Made by a program: the position numbers and the translations under genes | The notes under the pieces: generated by a model | Told to the model about the DNA's origin: nothing | The model's database searches: none | The model's input: the letters and a program-made list of their open reading frames with translations, nothing else | Source: Tritonibacter mobilis | Lineage (GTDB): Bacteria > Pseudomonadota > Alphaproteobacteria > Rhodobacterales > Rhodobacteraceae | Assembly (NCBI RefSeq): GCF_001681715.1 | Contig: NZ_LNWY01000016.1 | Span: forward strand, 62,001 to 126,000 | DNA length: 64,000 nt | Direction: 5' to 3' | Shown: positions 33,967-42,411 of the stretch, in pieces | Layout of the letters: each line of letters begins with the position of its first letter | How positions within the stretch are numbered: position 1 is the first letter of the stretch

Positions 33967-34980
33967 ATGCACAGTCTCGGGGCCTCAATGAGCAATAGCA
34001 CCAGAAAAACCGAGCCGGGGCTGGATCGAGATGCAGTCGTGAGGGCATTGGGACTGAACCCCGATCAAGCTACGTGGCGACTGATCAAGTCAGTTTCGAC
34101 GGAGCGCGAGCAACGCGAGGTACTTCTACTCGATCATACCGACCGCAGCTCGCTTGTGGTGAAACATGAGCCGCGCGGGTCCGAGGAGCATTTTGCGCAG
34201 TTGCTTGAATGTTACCGCGCGCTTGAACGTGCCACGAAAGGAAGCCGGGCGTTTCACATGGCGCCGCTGGTTTGGGCAGATTCTGAGCGCCAGATCCTCG
34301 TGCTGGACTATGTGCCGGGATTGACCGCCTATGCACGGTTGCAGGCGTCTGAAATTGAACTGGACACCCGGGCAGATGTGCTTCGTCAGTGTGGTGCGTG
34401 GCTAAGGTATCTGCACAGCGAAACATCTGTTGTGCAGTTTGACGGAAACGGCATGTTACGGCGTGTGCGCCGCTTTGCTCAGAGAACCCGCAACGGAGAA
34501 CATGAAGCGGCCTATCCGAAAAAGTTTCTGGGGATTTGCGCCTTCATGCACCAATTGATGCGCGCGGCGGACGGGGCTGCGTGCAAATATGGTTTGCGCC
34601 ATGGTGATGCACACAGTCGCAATTTTATCTTCGGGCGCGATGGGCTCTATAGTATCGATCCGCTCCCACGCGGCGACGGTCCGGTGGCATTGGATGTGGC
34701 GCGTTTCATGACCCGGCTGGGCTATTCATTTGGGGTAGAGCGCGCAGGTGAGCGCGGCTTGGCCGGGCTTAATGCCGCTGACTGGGTCGCTTTTGGTTCC
34801 GGGTATGGTCAACCCTGTCAGGATGACCCGGTATTGCATGTGTTCTTTTGCCATCAGCTCTTTAATGACTGGCTACAGATCCCGGCCAAGAAAGAGCTGC
34901 GCACACAATCAGAGCAGCGTCGGATCGAGCGAATACTGATGATGTTCCAAACGCTACGTGACCAATTGGGTCGCGATTAA
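33967..34980 (+). CDS. Kinase-fold phosphotransferase (APH family)
   Basis: Protein of 337 residues with an aminoglycoside-phosphotransferase/choline-kinase fold. The catalytic loop [14 protein letters not shown] has the HGDxxxxN motif, and LYSIDPLP supplies the metal Asp. A hinge-like [14 protein letters not shown] lies upstream. The start could also be the ATG at 33988. It sits on the strand opposite rimM and trmD, with its stop overlapping that of rimM. The substrate is unknown. Antibiotic resistance should not be assumed, because this fold also phosphorylates choline, sugars and small metabolites. Confidence 0.75.
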   Translation: MHSLGASMSNSTRKTEPGLDRDAVVRALGLNPDQATWRLIKSVSTEREQREVLLLDHTDRSSLVVKHEPRGSEEHFAQLLECYRALERATKGSRAFHMAPLVWADSERQILVLDYVPGLTAYARLQASEIELDTRADVLRQCGAWLRYLHSETSVVQFDGNGMLRRVRRFAQRTRNGEHEAAYPKKFLGICAFMHQLMRAADGAACKYGLRHGDAHSRNFIFGRDGLYSIDPLPRGDGPVALDVARFMTRLGYSFGVERAGERGLAGLNAADWVAFGSGYGQPCQDDPVLHVFFCHQLFNDWLQIPAKKELRTQSEQRRIERILMMFQTLRDQLGRD

Positions 34981-35492
34981 AACATCCCTTCTGGTGGGTC
35001 TGCGATGATGCGGCCCTGTGTCAGGTCGACCGTGGGCACCGCCGCCTTGGTAAAGGGCAAGAGCACCGTTGTCGAAAGCCCCGGCCCGTGGAGTTCCAGC
35101 AGGTCATCGGCGCCGTAGTTCTGTACCGCCTTAACGCGCCCTAAGAGCGTACCGCCGGTGTCAAACACCTCCAGCCCGATCAGGTCGGCGTGATAAAACT
35201 CGTCATCAGGCAGCGAGGGAAGGTCGTCTCGCAGTGCATAAAGCTGCACACCCTTGAGGGCATCCGCCTGTTCTTTGGTGTCGACATCCACGATACGCGC
35301 GGCGAAACCGTTCTTGACCGCGCGGGTGATCGCCAGCGTGTAGCGGGTCTGGCCATCTTCTCCGAACAGGGGGGAGTAGTCCTCGATCTCTTCGGGATTG
35401 GCACAGAAGCTTTTTAGGCGGACCTCGCCACGTACTCCAAAAGAGCCCGCCAGCGCGCCGACACAAATCAGATCTTCACTTACATTGCTCAT
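34977..35492 (-). CDS. rimM: Ribosome maturation factor RimM
   Basis: 16S rRNA processing factor of 171 residues that helps assemble the 30S head and binds S19. The N-terminal beta-barrel [22 protein letters not shown] and the PRC-barrel [38 protein letters not shown] are diagnostic. The ATG sits 1 base past the stop of the upstream 49-residue ORF, so they are coupled. Confidence 0.95.
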   Translation of the reverse strand: MSNVSEDLICVGALAGSFGVRGEVRLKSFCANPEEIEDYSPLFGEDGQTRYTLAITRAVKNGFAARIVDVDTKEQADALKGVQLYALRDDLPSLPDDEFYHADLIGLEVFDTGGTLLGRVKAVQNYGADDLLELHGPGLSTTVLLPFTKAAVPTVDLTQGRIIADPPEGMF

Positions 35493-35493
35493 G

Positions 35494-35643
35494 TCACATC
35501 CGGCAAATCATGCCGGTCCCCGTTTGCGTTCTTGCCCAGTCTCCACCAGCGGTGGCGCAGCGCTCGCGGGCACCGCTGCGTTCATAAAGGACCCCGGCGC
35601 CAAAGGCGACAAGGGTGAAGATCAACATGCGGATCAGCCCCAT
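35494..35643 (-). CDS. Small membrane protein, 49 aa, between bluB and rimM
   Basis: A short open frame with AAGGAG seven bases before its ATG; it ends 1 base before the rimM start. It begins with a hydrophobic helix ([14 protein letters not shown]), then a soluble part with Cys pairs near [11 protein letters not shown] and GMICRM. The C-x-GGxW...GxxC pattern looks like small periplasmic or membrane-tethered proteins of Rhodobacteraceae. Operon placement and the strong ribosome site make it likely to be translated. Function is unknown; it may interact with a membrane partner. Confidence 0.72.
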   Translation of the reverse strand: MGLIRMLIFTLVAFGAGVLYERSGARERCATAGGDWARTQTGTGMICRM

Positions 35644-35658
35644 AACGGCTCCTTACGC

Positions 35659-36312
35659 CTAGCGGGTCTCAATCGGAAGCGCGGCAAAGCGTTGCTCCCA
35701 ACCTTCCTGCTCCAATTCCGGTGTGTCTGACAGACGCTCCGGGTGGCCGATGCAGAAATAGCCGATGAGGCTCCAGCTTTGGGGCACGTTCAGATCGCGC
35801 GCCATCTGGTCGGGGTCGAGCACCGACACCCAGCCAAGGCCAAGGCCCTCAGCGCGCAATGACAGCCAAAAGAGCGTGATGGCCGTGACCACCGAATAGC
35901 GGCGCATTTCCGGCATGGTGCGCGCGCCGAGGCCGTGGCCTTTTTCGGTCTCGTCATCGCAGAAAAACGCGATCTGAACCGGGGCTTCGCGCATGCCGGA
36001 GAGTTTGAGGCGCGCATAGGTGGCAGCGCGGTCCTCGCTGTAATCCGCCAGCGCCTCGGCATTGGCGGCTTCGAAATTCTTTAGCGCCGCTGCACGTGCG
36101 GCATCAGAGTCGACGCGAATAATGCGCCATGGCTCGCTCAGCCCCACAGAAGGGGCCAGCGAAACAGCAGAGAGGCAGCGCGTGAGCACTGCCTCGTCTA
36201 CCGGATCGGTACGGAAGCGCCGGACGTCCCGGCGCAACTTCATCAACAGATCGAGCTCGGCGCGGAACGCCTGCGGGAAACATCCCTTTGCATCCTGCAC
36301 CGGGCCCGTCAT
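35659..36312 (-). CDS. bluB: 5,6-dimethylbenzimidazole synthase BluB
   Basis: Flavin destructase of 217 residues in the nitroreductase fold. It fragments reduced FMN with oxygen to make the lower ligand of vitamin B12. Typical regions: LRRDVRRFRTDPV, LSAVSLAPSVGLSEPWRIIRV and GLGARTMPEMRRYSVVTAITLFWLSLRAEGLGLGWVSVL. The start at 36312 begins 4 bases after the rpsP stop, so it is inserted into the ribosomal operon. Other cobalamin genes, cbiB and cobC, lie at 56433-58339. The frame extends upstream to 36471 but that part is rpsP. Confidence 0.9.
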   Translation of the reverse strand: MTGPVQDAKGCFPQAFRAELDLLMKLRRDVRRFRTDPVDEAVLTRCLSAVSLAPSVGLSEPWRIIRVDSDAARAAALKNFEAANAEALADYSEDRAATYARLKLSGMREAPVQIAFFCDDETEKGHGLGARTMPEMRRYSVVTAITLFWLSLRAEGLGLGWVSVLDPDQMARDLNVPQSWSLIGYFCIGHPERLSDTPELEQEGWEQRFAALPIETR

Positions 36313-36316
36313 GTGA

Positions 36317-36685
36317 TTATTCCGCGTCTGCTGCGGCTTCGGCTGCTTCAGCTGCCTTGGCGGCTTTTTCTTCAGCGCGCTCCTGAGCTTTTTTGCCCGG
36401 GGTGCCTTTGTTGGGGTTGTTGCGCGTGGCTTTCTCGCGAACGCCTGCTGCTTCGAGCATACGTGCAACACGGTCGGTCGGCTGTGCGCCTTTGTCGAGC
36501 CATGCCTGGATTTTCTCGATGTCCATTTTCACGCGCTCTTCGCTGTCTTTCGGCAGGAGCGGGTTGTAGGTGCCCAGCTTCTCGATGAAGCGGCCGTCGC
36601 GCGGCATGCGGGAATCCGCTGCAACGATACGGTAGAAGGGGCGTTTCTTGGAGCCGCCGCGGGCCAGACGGATTTTCATTGCCAT
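36317..36685 (-). CDS. rpsP: 30S ribosomal protein S16
   Basis: Ribosomal protein bS16 of 122 residues: [43 protein letters not shown] is diagnostic. It has a long Ala/Lys/Glu-rich C-terminal tail typical of alphaproteobacteria. It leads bluB, the small ORF and rimM. Confidence 0.96.
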   Translation of the reverse strand: MAMKIRLARGGSKKRPFYRIVAADSRMPRDGRFIEKLGTYNPLLPKDSEERVKMDIEKIQAWLDKGAQPTDRVARMLEAAGVREKATRNNPNKGTPGKKAQERAEEKAAKAAEAAEAAADAE

Positions 36686-36744
36686 GGTTTCATTCTCCTT
36701 TGATGGCGTTGAACGAGGTGTCCTGATTTCAGGTCAAACCCCGC

Positions 36745-37053
36745 TTATTCCTGGTGCTTCTTGTGGTGGCGGATGACCTCATCAATGATGAAGTTCAAGA
36801 ACGCCTTGGCGAATTTTGGGTCCAGATCGGCCTCTTTCGCCAATTCTTCGAGTCGTGCGATCTGCTTCGCTTCGCGCGAGGGATCGGACGGGGGAAGGTC
36901 GTGTGTGGCCTTGAGCTGGCCAACAGCCTGAGTGCGTTTAAAACGCTCTCCCAGCGTGTAGACAATGATCGCGTCCAGACGATCAATGCTTTCGCGGTGC
37001 TCTTTCAAAAGCTCGGCTGCGCGCGCGGCAGGATCGGTCGTGGTCTCAGTCAA
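36745..37053 (-). CDS. Chorismate mutase, AroQ type
   Basis: Small all-helical enzyme of 102 residues that converts chorismate to prephenate for phenylalanine and tyrosine. ELLKEHRESIDRLDAIIVYTLGERFKRTQAVGQLKATHDLPPSDPSREAKQIARLEELAKEADLD shows the active-site Arg and Lys pattern. The TTG at 37053 was chosen because AAGGAT precedes it; it overlaps the stop of the upstream acetyltransferase gene. The ATG frame from 37116 would overlap that gene by 70 bases. It lies between ffh and rpsP as in related genomes. Confidence 0.88.
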   Translation of the reverse strand: MTETTTDPAARAAELLKEHRESIDRLDAIIVYTLGERFKRTQAVGQLKATHDLPPSDPSREAKQIARLEELAKEADLDPKFAKAFLNFIIDEVIRHHKKHQE

Positions 37054-37651
37054 TGGCCCATCCTTTCGGTTTGAACAACGGGTCGGCGTAGTGACCGATT
37101 TCCATCTCAATGCCATGTGTCAGCTGGCTGTCGCGCAGCTGTGCTGGTGTCGGGTGCCGATAGACCGCGTCGTTGCCGTCGATGGTCTGGGCATCGTGAT
37201 CTTTTTTCGCACCAAGGCGTTCGGCAAGGCGGATGGAATCGAGGTTCTTTGGGTCGATGTAGCTGACCGCGCCGTCCCAGCCTGCCATGTTGTAGAAATG
37301 CTTGCGCGCTGCGTGGGTCGCCTCAAGCGCATAGCCCTTGCCTGCCTTCTCTGGCCAGATGATCCATGCGATCTCGCGCTCCGGCCAGCCTGCAGGCTGC
37401 CAGCCCCCGGCCATGCCGTAGGTTTCATCGGTGATCTTGTCGTGGATCATCCACATGCCAAAACCGCGCACCTGCCAGTGGCCGATCTCGGCAGCATAGA
37501 GCATCCATGCCTCATAAGTGTTGAGCGGCCCGCCCATGAAGCGCGCACGATAAGACGTGAACGTCGCCTTGAAGTTCGGATAGTCTTCAGCCTCTGGTCC
37601 GCGCAGGATCAGACGTTTGGTTTCAATCACCGGAATGGAGGGCGTGCTCAT
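37046..37651 (-). CDS. GNAT-family acetyltransferase 1
   Basis: N-acetyltransferase of the RimJ/RimL type, 201 residues. ETKRLILRGPEAEDYPNF is the usual N-terminus and EIAWIIWPEKAGKGYALEATHAARKHFY is the acetyl-CoA motif A. It is a tandem paralogue of the next gene, overlapping it by 4 bases. The substrate is not known, but RimJ/L-like enzymes acetylate N-terminal residues of ribosomal proteins or small amines. Location beside rpsP and ffh supports a protein substrate, which is speculative. Confidence 0.85.
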   Translation of the reverse strand: MSTPSIPVIETKRLILRGPEAEDYPNFKATFTSYRARFMGGPLNTYEAWMLYAAEIGHWQVRGFGMWMIHDKITDETYGMAGGWQPAGWPEREIAWIIWPEKAGKGYALEATHAARKHFYNMAGWDGAVSYIDPKNLDSIRLAERLGAKKDHDAQTIDGNDAVYRHPTPAQLRDSQLTHGIEMEIGHYADPLFKPKGWAID

Positions 37652-38178
37652 GCGTAGGCCTCCAGTCCGGGGCCCGTGCTGTCGGGGGCATGGCGATAGA
37701 CCAGATCGACCGTGTCGTATGTCGCAGCATCCGGGTCCAGCACCGCGCCCATACGTTCCGCGAGCAGAACCGAGCGGCGGTTGTCACGGTCGATGTAGCT
37801 TACCAGCGTCGGTACTTCGAGAATTTCAAAGGCGAAGTCGCGCATTGCAGAGGCGGCCTCGAAGGCATAGCCAAAGCCTTCAAATCCTTCAAAAACGATC
37901 CAGCCCAGTTCCAATTCGGGAAAGTGCGGCGGTTGGCTGATGCAGACCTGCCCGGCCAATTGACCGTCCTTGGTTTCAATCGCCAGACCACCCCAGCCAA
38001 AGATCTCCCAAGAACCGACCTCAGCAAGCAACCCGGCCCAGAGCTGCGACTGGCTGCTGGGCACGTCCATATAACGCGACCGGTCGCTCTGGTAGAACGA
38101 CCAGAACGCCTCCAGATCACCCGCTTCATGCGGGCGCAGGACCAAGCGGTCGGTTTCTATGGTGGGTGCCGAGGTCAT
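37648..38178 (-). CDS. GNAT-family acetyltransferase 2
   Basis: Second RimJ/RimL-type acetyltransferase, 176 residues, overlapping gene 1 by 4 bases. ETDRLVLRPHEAGDLEAFWSFYQSDRSRYMDVPSS and ELGWIVFEGFEGFGYAFEAASAMRDFAFE are equivalent to the first enzyme's motifs, and SYIDRDNRRSVLLAERMGA is shared in both. Tandem duplication is clear. The substrate is unknown. Confidence 0.85.
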   Translation of the reverse strand: MTSAPTIETDRLVLRPHEAGDLEAFWSFYQSDRSRYMDVPSSQSQLWAGLLAEVGSWEIFGWGGLAIETKDGQLAGQVCISQPPHFPELELGWIVFEGFEGFGYAFEAASAMRDFAFEILEVPTLVSYIDRDNRRSVLLAERMGAVLDPDAATYDTVDLVYRHAPDSTGPGLEAYA

Positions 38179-38187
38179 CTGTCGGGG

Positions 38188-39732
38188 TTACTTCTTTTTG
38201 CCAAAACCAGAGAGGCCGCCGGGCAGCCCCATGCCGCCGCCAAGACCACCCAGTCCGCCGAGGCCACCGGGCAATCCGCCCTTGCCGCCCATCGCTTTGG
38301 CGGCCGCTTCCAGTGCTTTTGGGTCCATCTGCGAGGGGTCCATACCGCCGGGCATACCACCCGGCATCTCGGGCATGCCGCCTTTGCCAAACATGCCTTT
38401 CATGGCTTGTTTCAGCATCTTGCCCTTGCCCATTTTGCCCATCTTTTTCATGACATCCGCCATCTGGCGGTGCATCTTCAGCAGCTTGTTAAGGTCGGCT
38501 ACTTCCATGCCGGAACCTGCGGCAATGCGCTTTTTACGGCTGGCCTGCAGAAGCGCGGGATTGGCGCGTTCCTTTTTGGTCATCGACTGGATCATGGCGA
38601 TCTGGCGCGTGACCATCTTGTCGTCAAAGCCCGACTCTTCGACCTGTTTGGCCATTTTGTTCATGCCTGGCATCATCTGCATCATGCCCTGCATGCCGCC
38701 CATCTGCTGCATCTGTTCCAGCTGCATGCGCAGGTCGTTCATGTTGAACTGACCCTTCATCATGCGCTTCATCATGCGCTCGGCCTGTTCGGCCTCGATG
38801 GTTTCCTGTGCCTTCTCAACAAGGGCGACGATATCGCCCATGCCAAGGATGCGGCCTGCGATCCGGTCCGGCTCGAAGGTCTCGATGGCGTCCATCTTTT
38901 CGCCCAGGCCGACAAAGCGGATCGGCTTGCCGGTCACTGCGCGCATCGAGAGCGCCGCGCCGCCGCGACCGTCACCATCCATCCGGGTGAGGACCACGCC
39001 GGAGATGCTGATCTTGTTGTCGAACTCCTCGGCCACCTCAACGGCGACCTGACCCGTCAGACCATCGACGACCAGCAGGGTCTCGCGCGGGGAGACCACG
39101 TCGCGGACGTCTTCGACCTCTTTCATCAGGACTTCGTCGATCTGCAAACGACCGGCGGTGTCGAGCATATAGACGTCATAGCCGCCCAGCGCCGCCTGCT
39201 GTTTGGCGCGTTTGGCGATATCTACAGGCGTCTGACCTTTGACGATCGGCAGGGTGTCGACGCCGATCTGGGTGCCGAGCACCGCCAGTTGATCCATCGC
39301 TGCCGGGCGATAGACGTCGAGCGAAGCAAGGAGGACTTTCTTGCCCTCTTTTTCCTTGAGCCGCTTGGCGAGTTTACCGGTGGTGGTGGTCTTACCGGAG
39401 CCTTGCAAACCAACCATCAGGATCGGTGCGGGCGGGCTGTCGATCTTCAGCGCGCCGGGGTCGTCTTCGCCGCGCAGCGTATCGACAAGCGCGTCATGGA
39501 CGATCTTCACAACCTGCTGGCCCGGTGTCACCGATTTGGTAACGGCCTGACCCGTGGCCTGTTCCTGCACCTTCTTGACGAAATCACGGGCGACGGGCAG
39601 CGAAACGTCGGCTTCGAGCAGAGCCACGCGCACTTCGCGCAGAGCGGTTTTTACGTCGTCCTCAGAGAGGGCGCCCTGTTTCGTCAGCCGGTCAAAGACA
39701 CCAGACAGGCGTTCGGATAGATTTTCAAACAT
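38188..39732 (-). CDS. ffh: Signal recognition particle protein Ffh
   Basis: SRP54 GTPase of 514 residues that binds signal sequences and delivers ribosomes to FtsY. N domain, then G domain with GLQGSGKTTTTGKLA, DTAGRLQID and TRMDGDGRGGAALS, then a methionine-rich M domain with repeated Met (GGMQGMMQMMPGMNKMAK). A Gly/Met-rich C-terminal tail is present. The start at 39732 has GGAGG about ten bases upstream. It heads the ffh-GNAT-GNAT-chorismate mutase-rpsP run. No SRP RNA gene was found nearby. Confidence 0.96.
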   Translation of the reverse strand: MFENLSERLSGVFDRLTKQGALSEDDVKTALREVRVALLEADVSLPVARDFVKKVQEQATGQAVTKSVTPGQQVVKIVHDALVDTLRGEDDPGALKIDSPPAPILMVGLQGSGKTTTTGKLAKRLKEKEGKKVLLASLDVYRPAAMDQLAVLGTQIGVDTLPIVKGQTPVDIAKRAKQQAALGGYDVYMLDTAGRLQIDEVLMKEVEDVRDVVSPRETLLVVDGLTGQVAVEVAEEFDNKISISGVVLTRMDGDGRGGAALSMRAVTGKPIRFVGLGEKMDAIETFEPDRIAGRILGMGDIVALVEKAQETIEAEQAERMMKRMMKGQFNMNDLRMQLEQMQQMGGMQGMMQMMPGMNKMAKQVEESGFDDKMVTRQIAMIQSMTKKERANPALLQASRKKRIAAGSGMEVADLNKLLKMHRQMADVMKKMGKMGKGKMLKQAMKGMFGKGGMPEMPGGMPGGMDPSQMDPKALEAAAKAMGGKGGLPGGLGGLGGLGGGMGLPGGLSGFGKKK

Positions 39733-40191
39733 GCCTTCGGCCTCCATTGCCGGTTACGATGTGTGCTCCTGATGTAAGGAGCGGTGGAACGAACCTCAAT
39801 CACCTGCCACCAGATCGCAACCACAGGCACAAACCAACAAGGTTTGCCCCCGCCGTGCAAGAAATGTGGGTGCAAACCAACAAGGTTTGCCCCCACGGGC
39901 GCAACGCGCTGGTGGAGGGCGATCCCCGACCCATGCCGAGGACCGGAAGACACGACGACTCCCGGAATTGGCTCTGCCTTACTCTGGGGGCACCTGAGAG
40001 TCAAGAAGAAGGGCGCAAGTGCAAAAGAGGGCACTCCCGGCGGCATCGGCAGTTTTCCACCTGTACCCGCCATTTCTGGCGGATCGTCACCAATAGGTGC
40101 ATTTGATATTCAGTTTTTTCGAGCGGTCCCGTTGACCTTCCCCCGTTGCATTTGCTCAAAGCCGGGTTCGGCAAGGAGTTGTAAAGAAATT
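39733..40191. other. 459-base gap upstream of ffh and the 236-aa gene
   Basis: The longest gap in the window. It holds a direct repeat with hairpins at 39831-39894 (listed separately). No convincing gene, tRNA or SRP RNA is visible. Long frames that cross it on the plus strand lack ribosome binding sites and homology, so they were left out. Confidence 0.7.
39831..39894. repeat. 21-bp direct repeat forming tandem hairpins
   Basis: The 21 bases at 39831-39851 are repeated exactly at 39874-39894, 43 bases later. Each contains AAACC-AACAA-GGTTT, a short inverted repeat. The second copy extends into a 13-bp stem with one mismatch (39867-39899). They lie in the 5' region of ffh, 100 to 160 bases before its start. 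Confidence 0.8.
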
Positions 40192-40902
40192 ATGACAAAA
40201 GTCCTCATACTTGGCAGTGCTCCCTATGCGATCGAGGCCGCAGGCTGGCCGGTCGGACTGTTTGATCATGTGGTTGCAATCCATGATGCGTGGAGCATCC
40301 GTGAAGATTGGACCCATATGATCCACAGAAGGGACTTTTCCGTGGACAGGAGGCCGGTGCTGCTGGAGGGCGACCAGAAGGTTGTCACCGAGGCAGAGTT
40401 TTCACCGGTTCAGACCCTTTATGGCGGCGCGCCATACACCGGCGAGGGCATGGCATTTGTGGCGGGATATTGGGCGCTTGCTGCGTTGATGCCGTCGCAG
40501 ATTTACTACTTCGGTTGTGATATGATCGACCTTGGCGCGGGGCGAACTCAGGGACATGAGGACCAGCTGGGCGAGGCCGGTCGTCCCCACGGCATGGGCG
40601 AAAACACCGCTGCCAAGGCGCGGCGGTTGGAGTATTTTGCGGCTCAGGAAACATGCGGCATCGGCAATCTCAGCCCGTATCGCAGTGCGCTTCCCTACCA
40701 GCGTGTGACGCTTGAAGGTTTGGACCGCCTGCGCCCTGCATCTGTGTCTCCACGGGATGCAGAGCCGGCGCGGCTGCATGAACAGCGTTGTGGCTATCCG
40801 GCGGCCCTCGGGTGCGGCCCGAGTGGAGCAGGCCGCGAGATGGCCGACATTGATGCCGCTTGGCTCAGGTGCTTTGAGCCACGGGTTGCCGCAGTCGCCT
40901 AG
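40192..40902 (+). CDS. Unrecognised protein, 236 aa
   Basis: Starts MTKVLILGSAPYAIEAAGW with AAGGAG 13 bases before the ATG. The N-terminus LILGSAPYA...VAIHDAWSI and IYYFGCDMIDLG suggest a Rossmann-like nucleotide-binding core, like DUF115/MptE-like or sialyltransferase-type proteins, but I do not recognise a named family with certainty. No signal peptide or membrane segment. The C-terminal third is unlike the rest and may be divergent. No functional neighbour. Codon use matches the chromosome. Confidence 0.6.
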   Translation: MTKVLILGSAPYAIEAAGWPVGLFDHVVAIHDAWSIREDWTHMIHRRDFSVDRRPVLLEGDQKVVTEAEFSPVQTLYGGAPYTGEGMAFVAGYWALAALMPSQIYYFGCDMIDLGAGRTQGHEDQLGEAGRPHGMGENTAAKARRLEYFAAQETCGIGNLSPYRSALPYQRVTLEGLDRLRPASVSPRDAEPARLHEQRCGYPAALGCGPSGAGREMADIDAAWLRCFEPRVAAVA

Positions 40903-41001
40903 AGTTCGGTCGCAACAGCGTTGCACAGATACCGGGCAATCTGTCAGAACGGCGGGTGTATAACTGTTACTGCCCGAACTGCCTGATCTGAAGGAGTCAT
41001 T

Positions 41002-41529
41002 ATGGACGCGCCGACTGCTGCTCAGGAGAGCTTGCCCCTGTCTTCTGACGCGTTGCTGGCCCAGCTGGACGCATGGGGGCTGTCTTATATTTTGCACCAG
41101 CACGTGCCATTGCGCACGGTCGAAGAGTCCAAAGCGGTGGAGGACGATTTGCTGGTGCCCGGTGAAACGGCGCTCCGCCTCAAGAACCTCTATCTGCGGG
41201 ATCGTAAAAAGCGAAATTACCTTGTCTCCCTGCAGCAGGATCGTGAGATCGACCTGAAGGCGCTTGGCGCGCAATTGGGGGTGGGAGGGCTGTCATTTGG
41301 GTCCGAAGAGCGCTTGATGGAACATCTCGGCATTCGCCCCGGTGCGGTCACTCCGCTGGCGATGATCAATGGCGCGCCAAAGGGCGTCAGGTTCTTTATG
41401 GACGCTGAGGCTCAAACGGCGGACCGCATATATATGCATCCGCTGGTGAATGACCGCACCGTTGCAATACCGCGCGCGGATTTTATGACGTTTTGTGAGA
41501 AAATCGGCATCACGCCCGAGTGGATCTGA
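41002..41529 (+). CDS. Prolyl-tRNA editing protein (YbaK/ProX family)
   Basis: Trans-editing deacylase of 175 residues that removes alanine, or another wrong amino acid, from tRNA-Pro. HVPLRTVEESKAVEDDLLVPGETALRLKNLYLRDRKKRNYLVSLQQDREIDLKALGAQLGVGGLSFGSEERL is the ProX/YbaK core with the conserved Lys in LRLKNLYL. GAAGGAG precedes the ATG. Probably the ProXp-ala type, though the exact specificity needs testing. Confidence 0.87.
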   Translation: MDAPTAAQESLPLSSDALLAQLDAWGLSYILHQHVPLRTVEESKAVEDDLLVPGETALRLKNLYLRDRKKRNYLVSLQQDREIDLKALGAQLGVGGLSFGSEERLMEHLGIRPGAVTPLAMINGAPKGVRFFMDAEAQTADRIYMHPLVNDRTVAIPRADFMTFCEKIGITPEWI

Positions 41530-41584
41530 ACTGTTTCAAACCTGTGGTTTGAGGTGTTGCGCTCCGCGTTGCGGATCGCCGGGG

Positions 41585-41613
41585 GGCAGGCCGCGCCGCA
41601 GGCGCGGCCTGCC
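41585..41613. terminator. Strong GC hairpin between convergent genes
   Basis: Perfect 13-bp stem GGCAGGCCGCGCC / GGCGCGGCCTGCC with a GCA loop in the gap between the editing protein and azoR. No T-run, so rho-independent activity is uncertain. Confidence 0.55.
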
Positions 41614-41689
41614 GGGCCCAACGGGACGCGAGCAGCCTGTGGCTGATCGGCGGACGGGCGGGAGCGCCCCTCCTCCACGTTCTTGTCAC

Positions 41690-42271
41690 CTATGCGGCCA
41701 GTTGTGCGATGGCGTCCTTGGCCTTTTGTACGGACCCTTCGGCGTCAATGGCTTGCTGATCCGCTGCGACGATTTCAATGTCGGTAATTCCGATAAAACC
41801 CAGCATATGCCGCAGGTAGCGACTGGCGTAGTCGATGTCTGATCCGGCTTCGGTGCCGCCTGATGCAACCGCCAAAATAGCACGTTTGCCCTTCAGCAGA
41901 CCTTCGGGCCCAGTCTCGGTGTATTGGAAGGTCACGCCAACGCGGGCGACCAGATCGATCCAGGCCTTGAGGGTCGTGGGGATGGTGAAATTGTAGATCG
42001 GTACACCGATCACCACGGTGTCCGCCTCTTTGAGCTCGTCAATCAAGCTGTCCGACAAGGCCAGCGTTGCCTTTTGCTCATCGCTGCGTTGATCGGCAGG
42101 GATGAAGTTCGCACCAATCCATGCCTCATCCAGCAGCGGCAGTGGCGTCGACAGATCGCGTCGAATAACGGTCTCGGCATTCAGCCGTTCCACTACCTGC
42201 GCGGTCAACACGCGGGAGGTGGAGCCGGATTGGCGGGCGGAGCTGTCGATATGGAGTACGGTGTGAGCCAT
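41690..42271 (-). CDS. azoR: FMN-dependent NADH-azoreductase
   Basis: Flavodoxin-fold quinone/azo reductase of 193 residues. The start HTVLHIDSSARQSGSTSRVL binds the FMN phosphate; ADTVVIGVPIYNFTIPTTLKAWIDLVARVGVTFQYTETGPEGLLKGKRA is the family's FMN and substrate region. The natural role is quinone detoxification. The start at 42271 has AAGGA upstream; the longer frame to 42370 lacks support. It is divergent from the LysR gene, which probably controls it. Confidence 0.9.
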   Translation of the reverse strand: MAHTVLHIDSSARQSGSTSRVLTAQVVERLNAETVIRRDLSTPLPLLDEAWIGANFIPADQRSDEQKATLALSDSLIDELKEADTVVIGVPIYNFTIPTTLKAWIDLVARVGVTFQYTETGPEGLLKGKRAILAVASGGTEAGSDIDYASRYLRHMLGFIGITDIEIVAADQQAIDAEGSVQKAKDAIAQLAA

Positions 42272-42340
42272 CGTCTTGGTCCTTGTGAGGAGGAAAATTT
42301 GTCTGAGGCTCAGAATGGATATTTGCACACCCGAACACAA

Positions 42341-42358
42341 TTTGTGATATTGAACAAA
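42341..42358. promoter_or_regulatory. Probable LysR-type operator
   Basis: TTTGT-N8-ACAAA palindrome in the azoR-LysR divergent region. Fits the size of LysR-type boxes. Confidence 0.45.
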
Positions 42359-42411
42359 GTCTGTGCGCATCCGCGCAAATACTTACAGACATCTTCGCGA
42401 CGGGGGATCAG

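Noticed and set aside
33967-34980. Antibiotic-resistance kinase
   Set aside because: The HGD-N fold is shared by many metabolic kinases and there is no mobile element nearby.
39784-40191. Upstream extension of the 236-residue gene through the hairpin repeats
   Set aside because: The AAGGAG-linked ATG at 40192 explains the gene; the extension is built from repeat sequence.
39733-40191. SRP RNA gene next to ffh
   Set aside because: The conserved GGAAGGAAGCAGC-type core of bacterial SRP RNA was not found in this gap.
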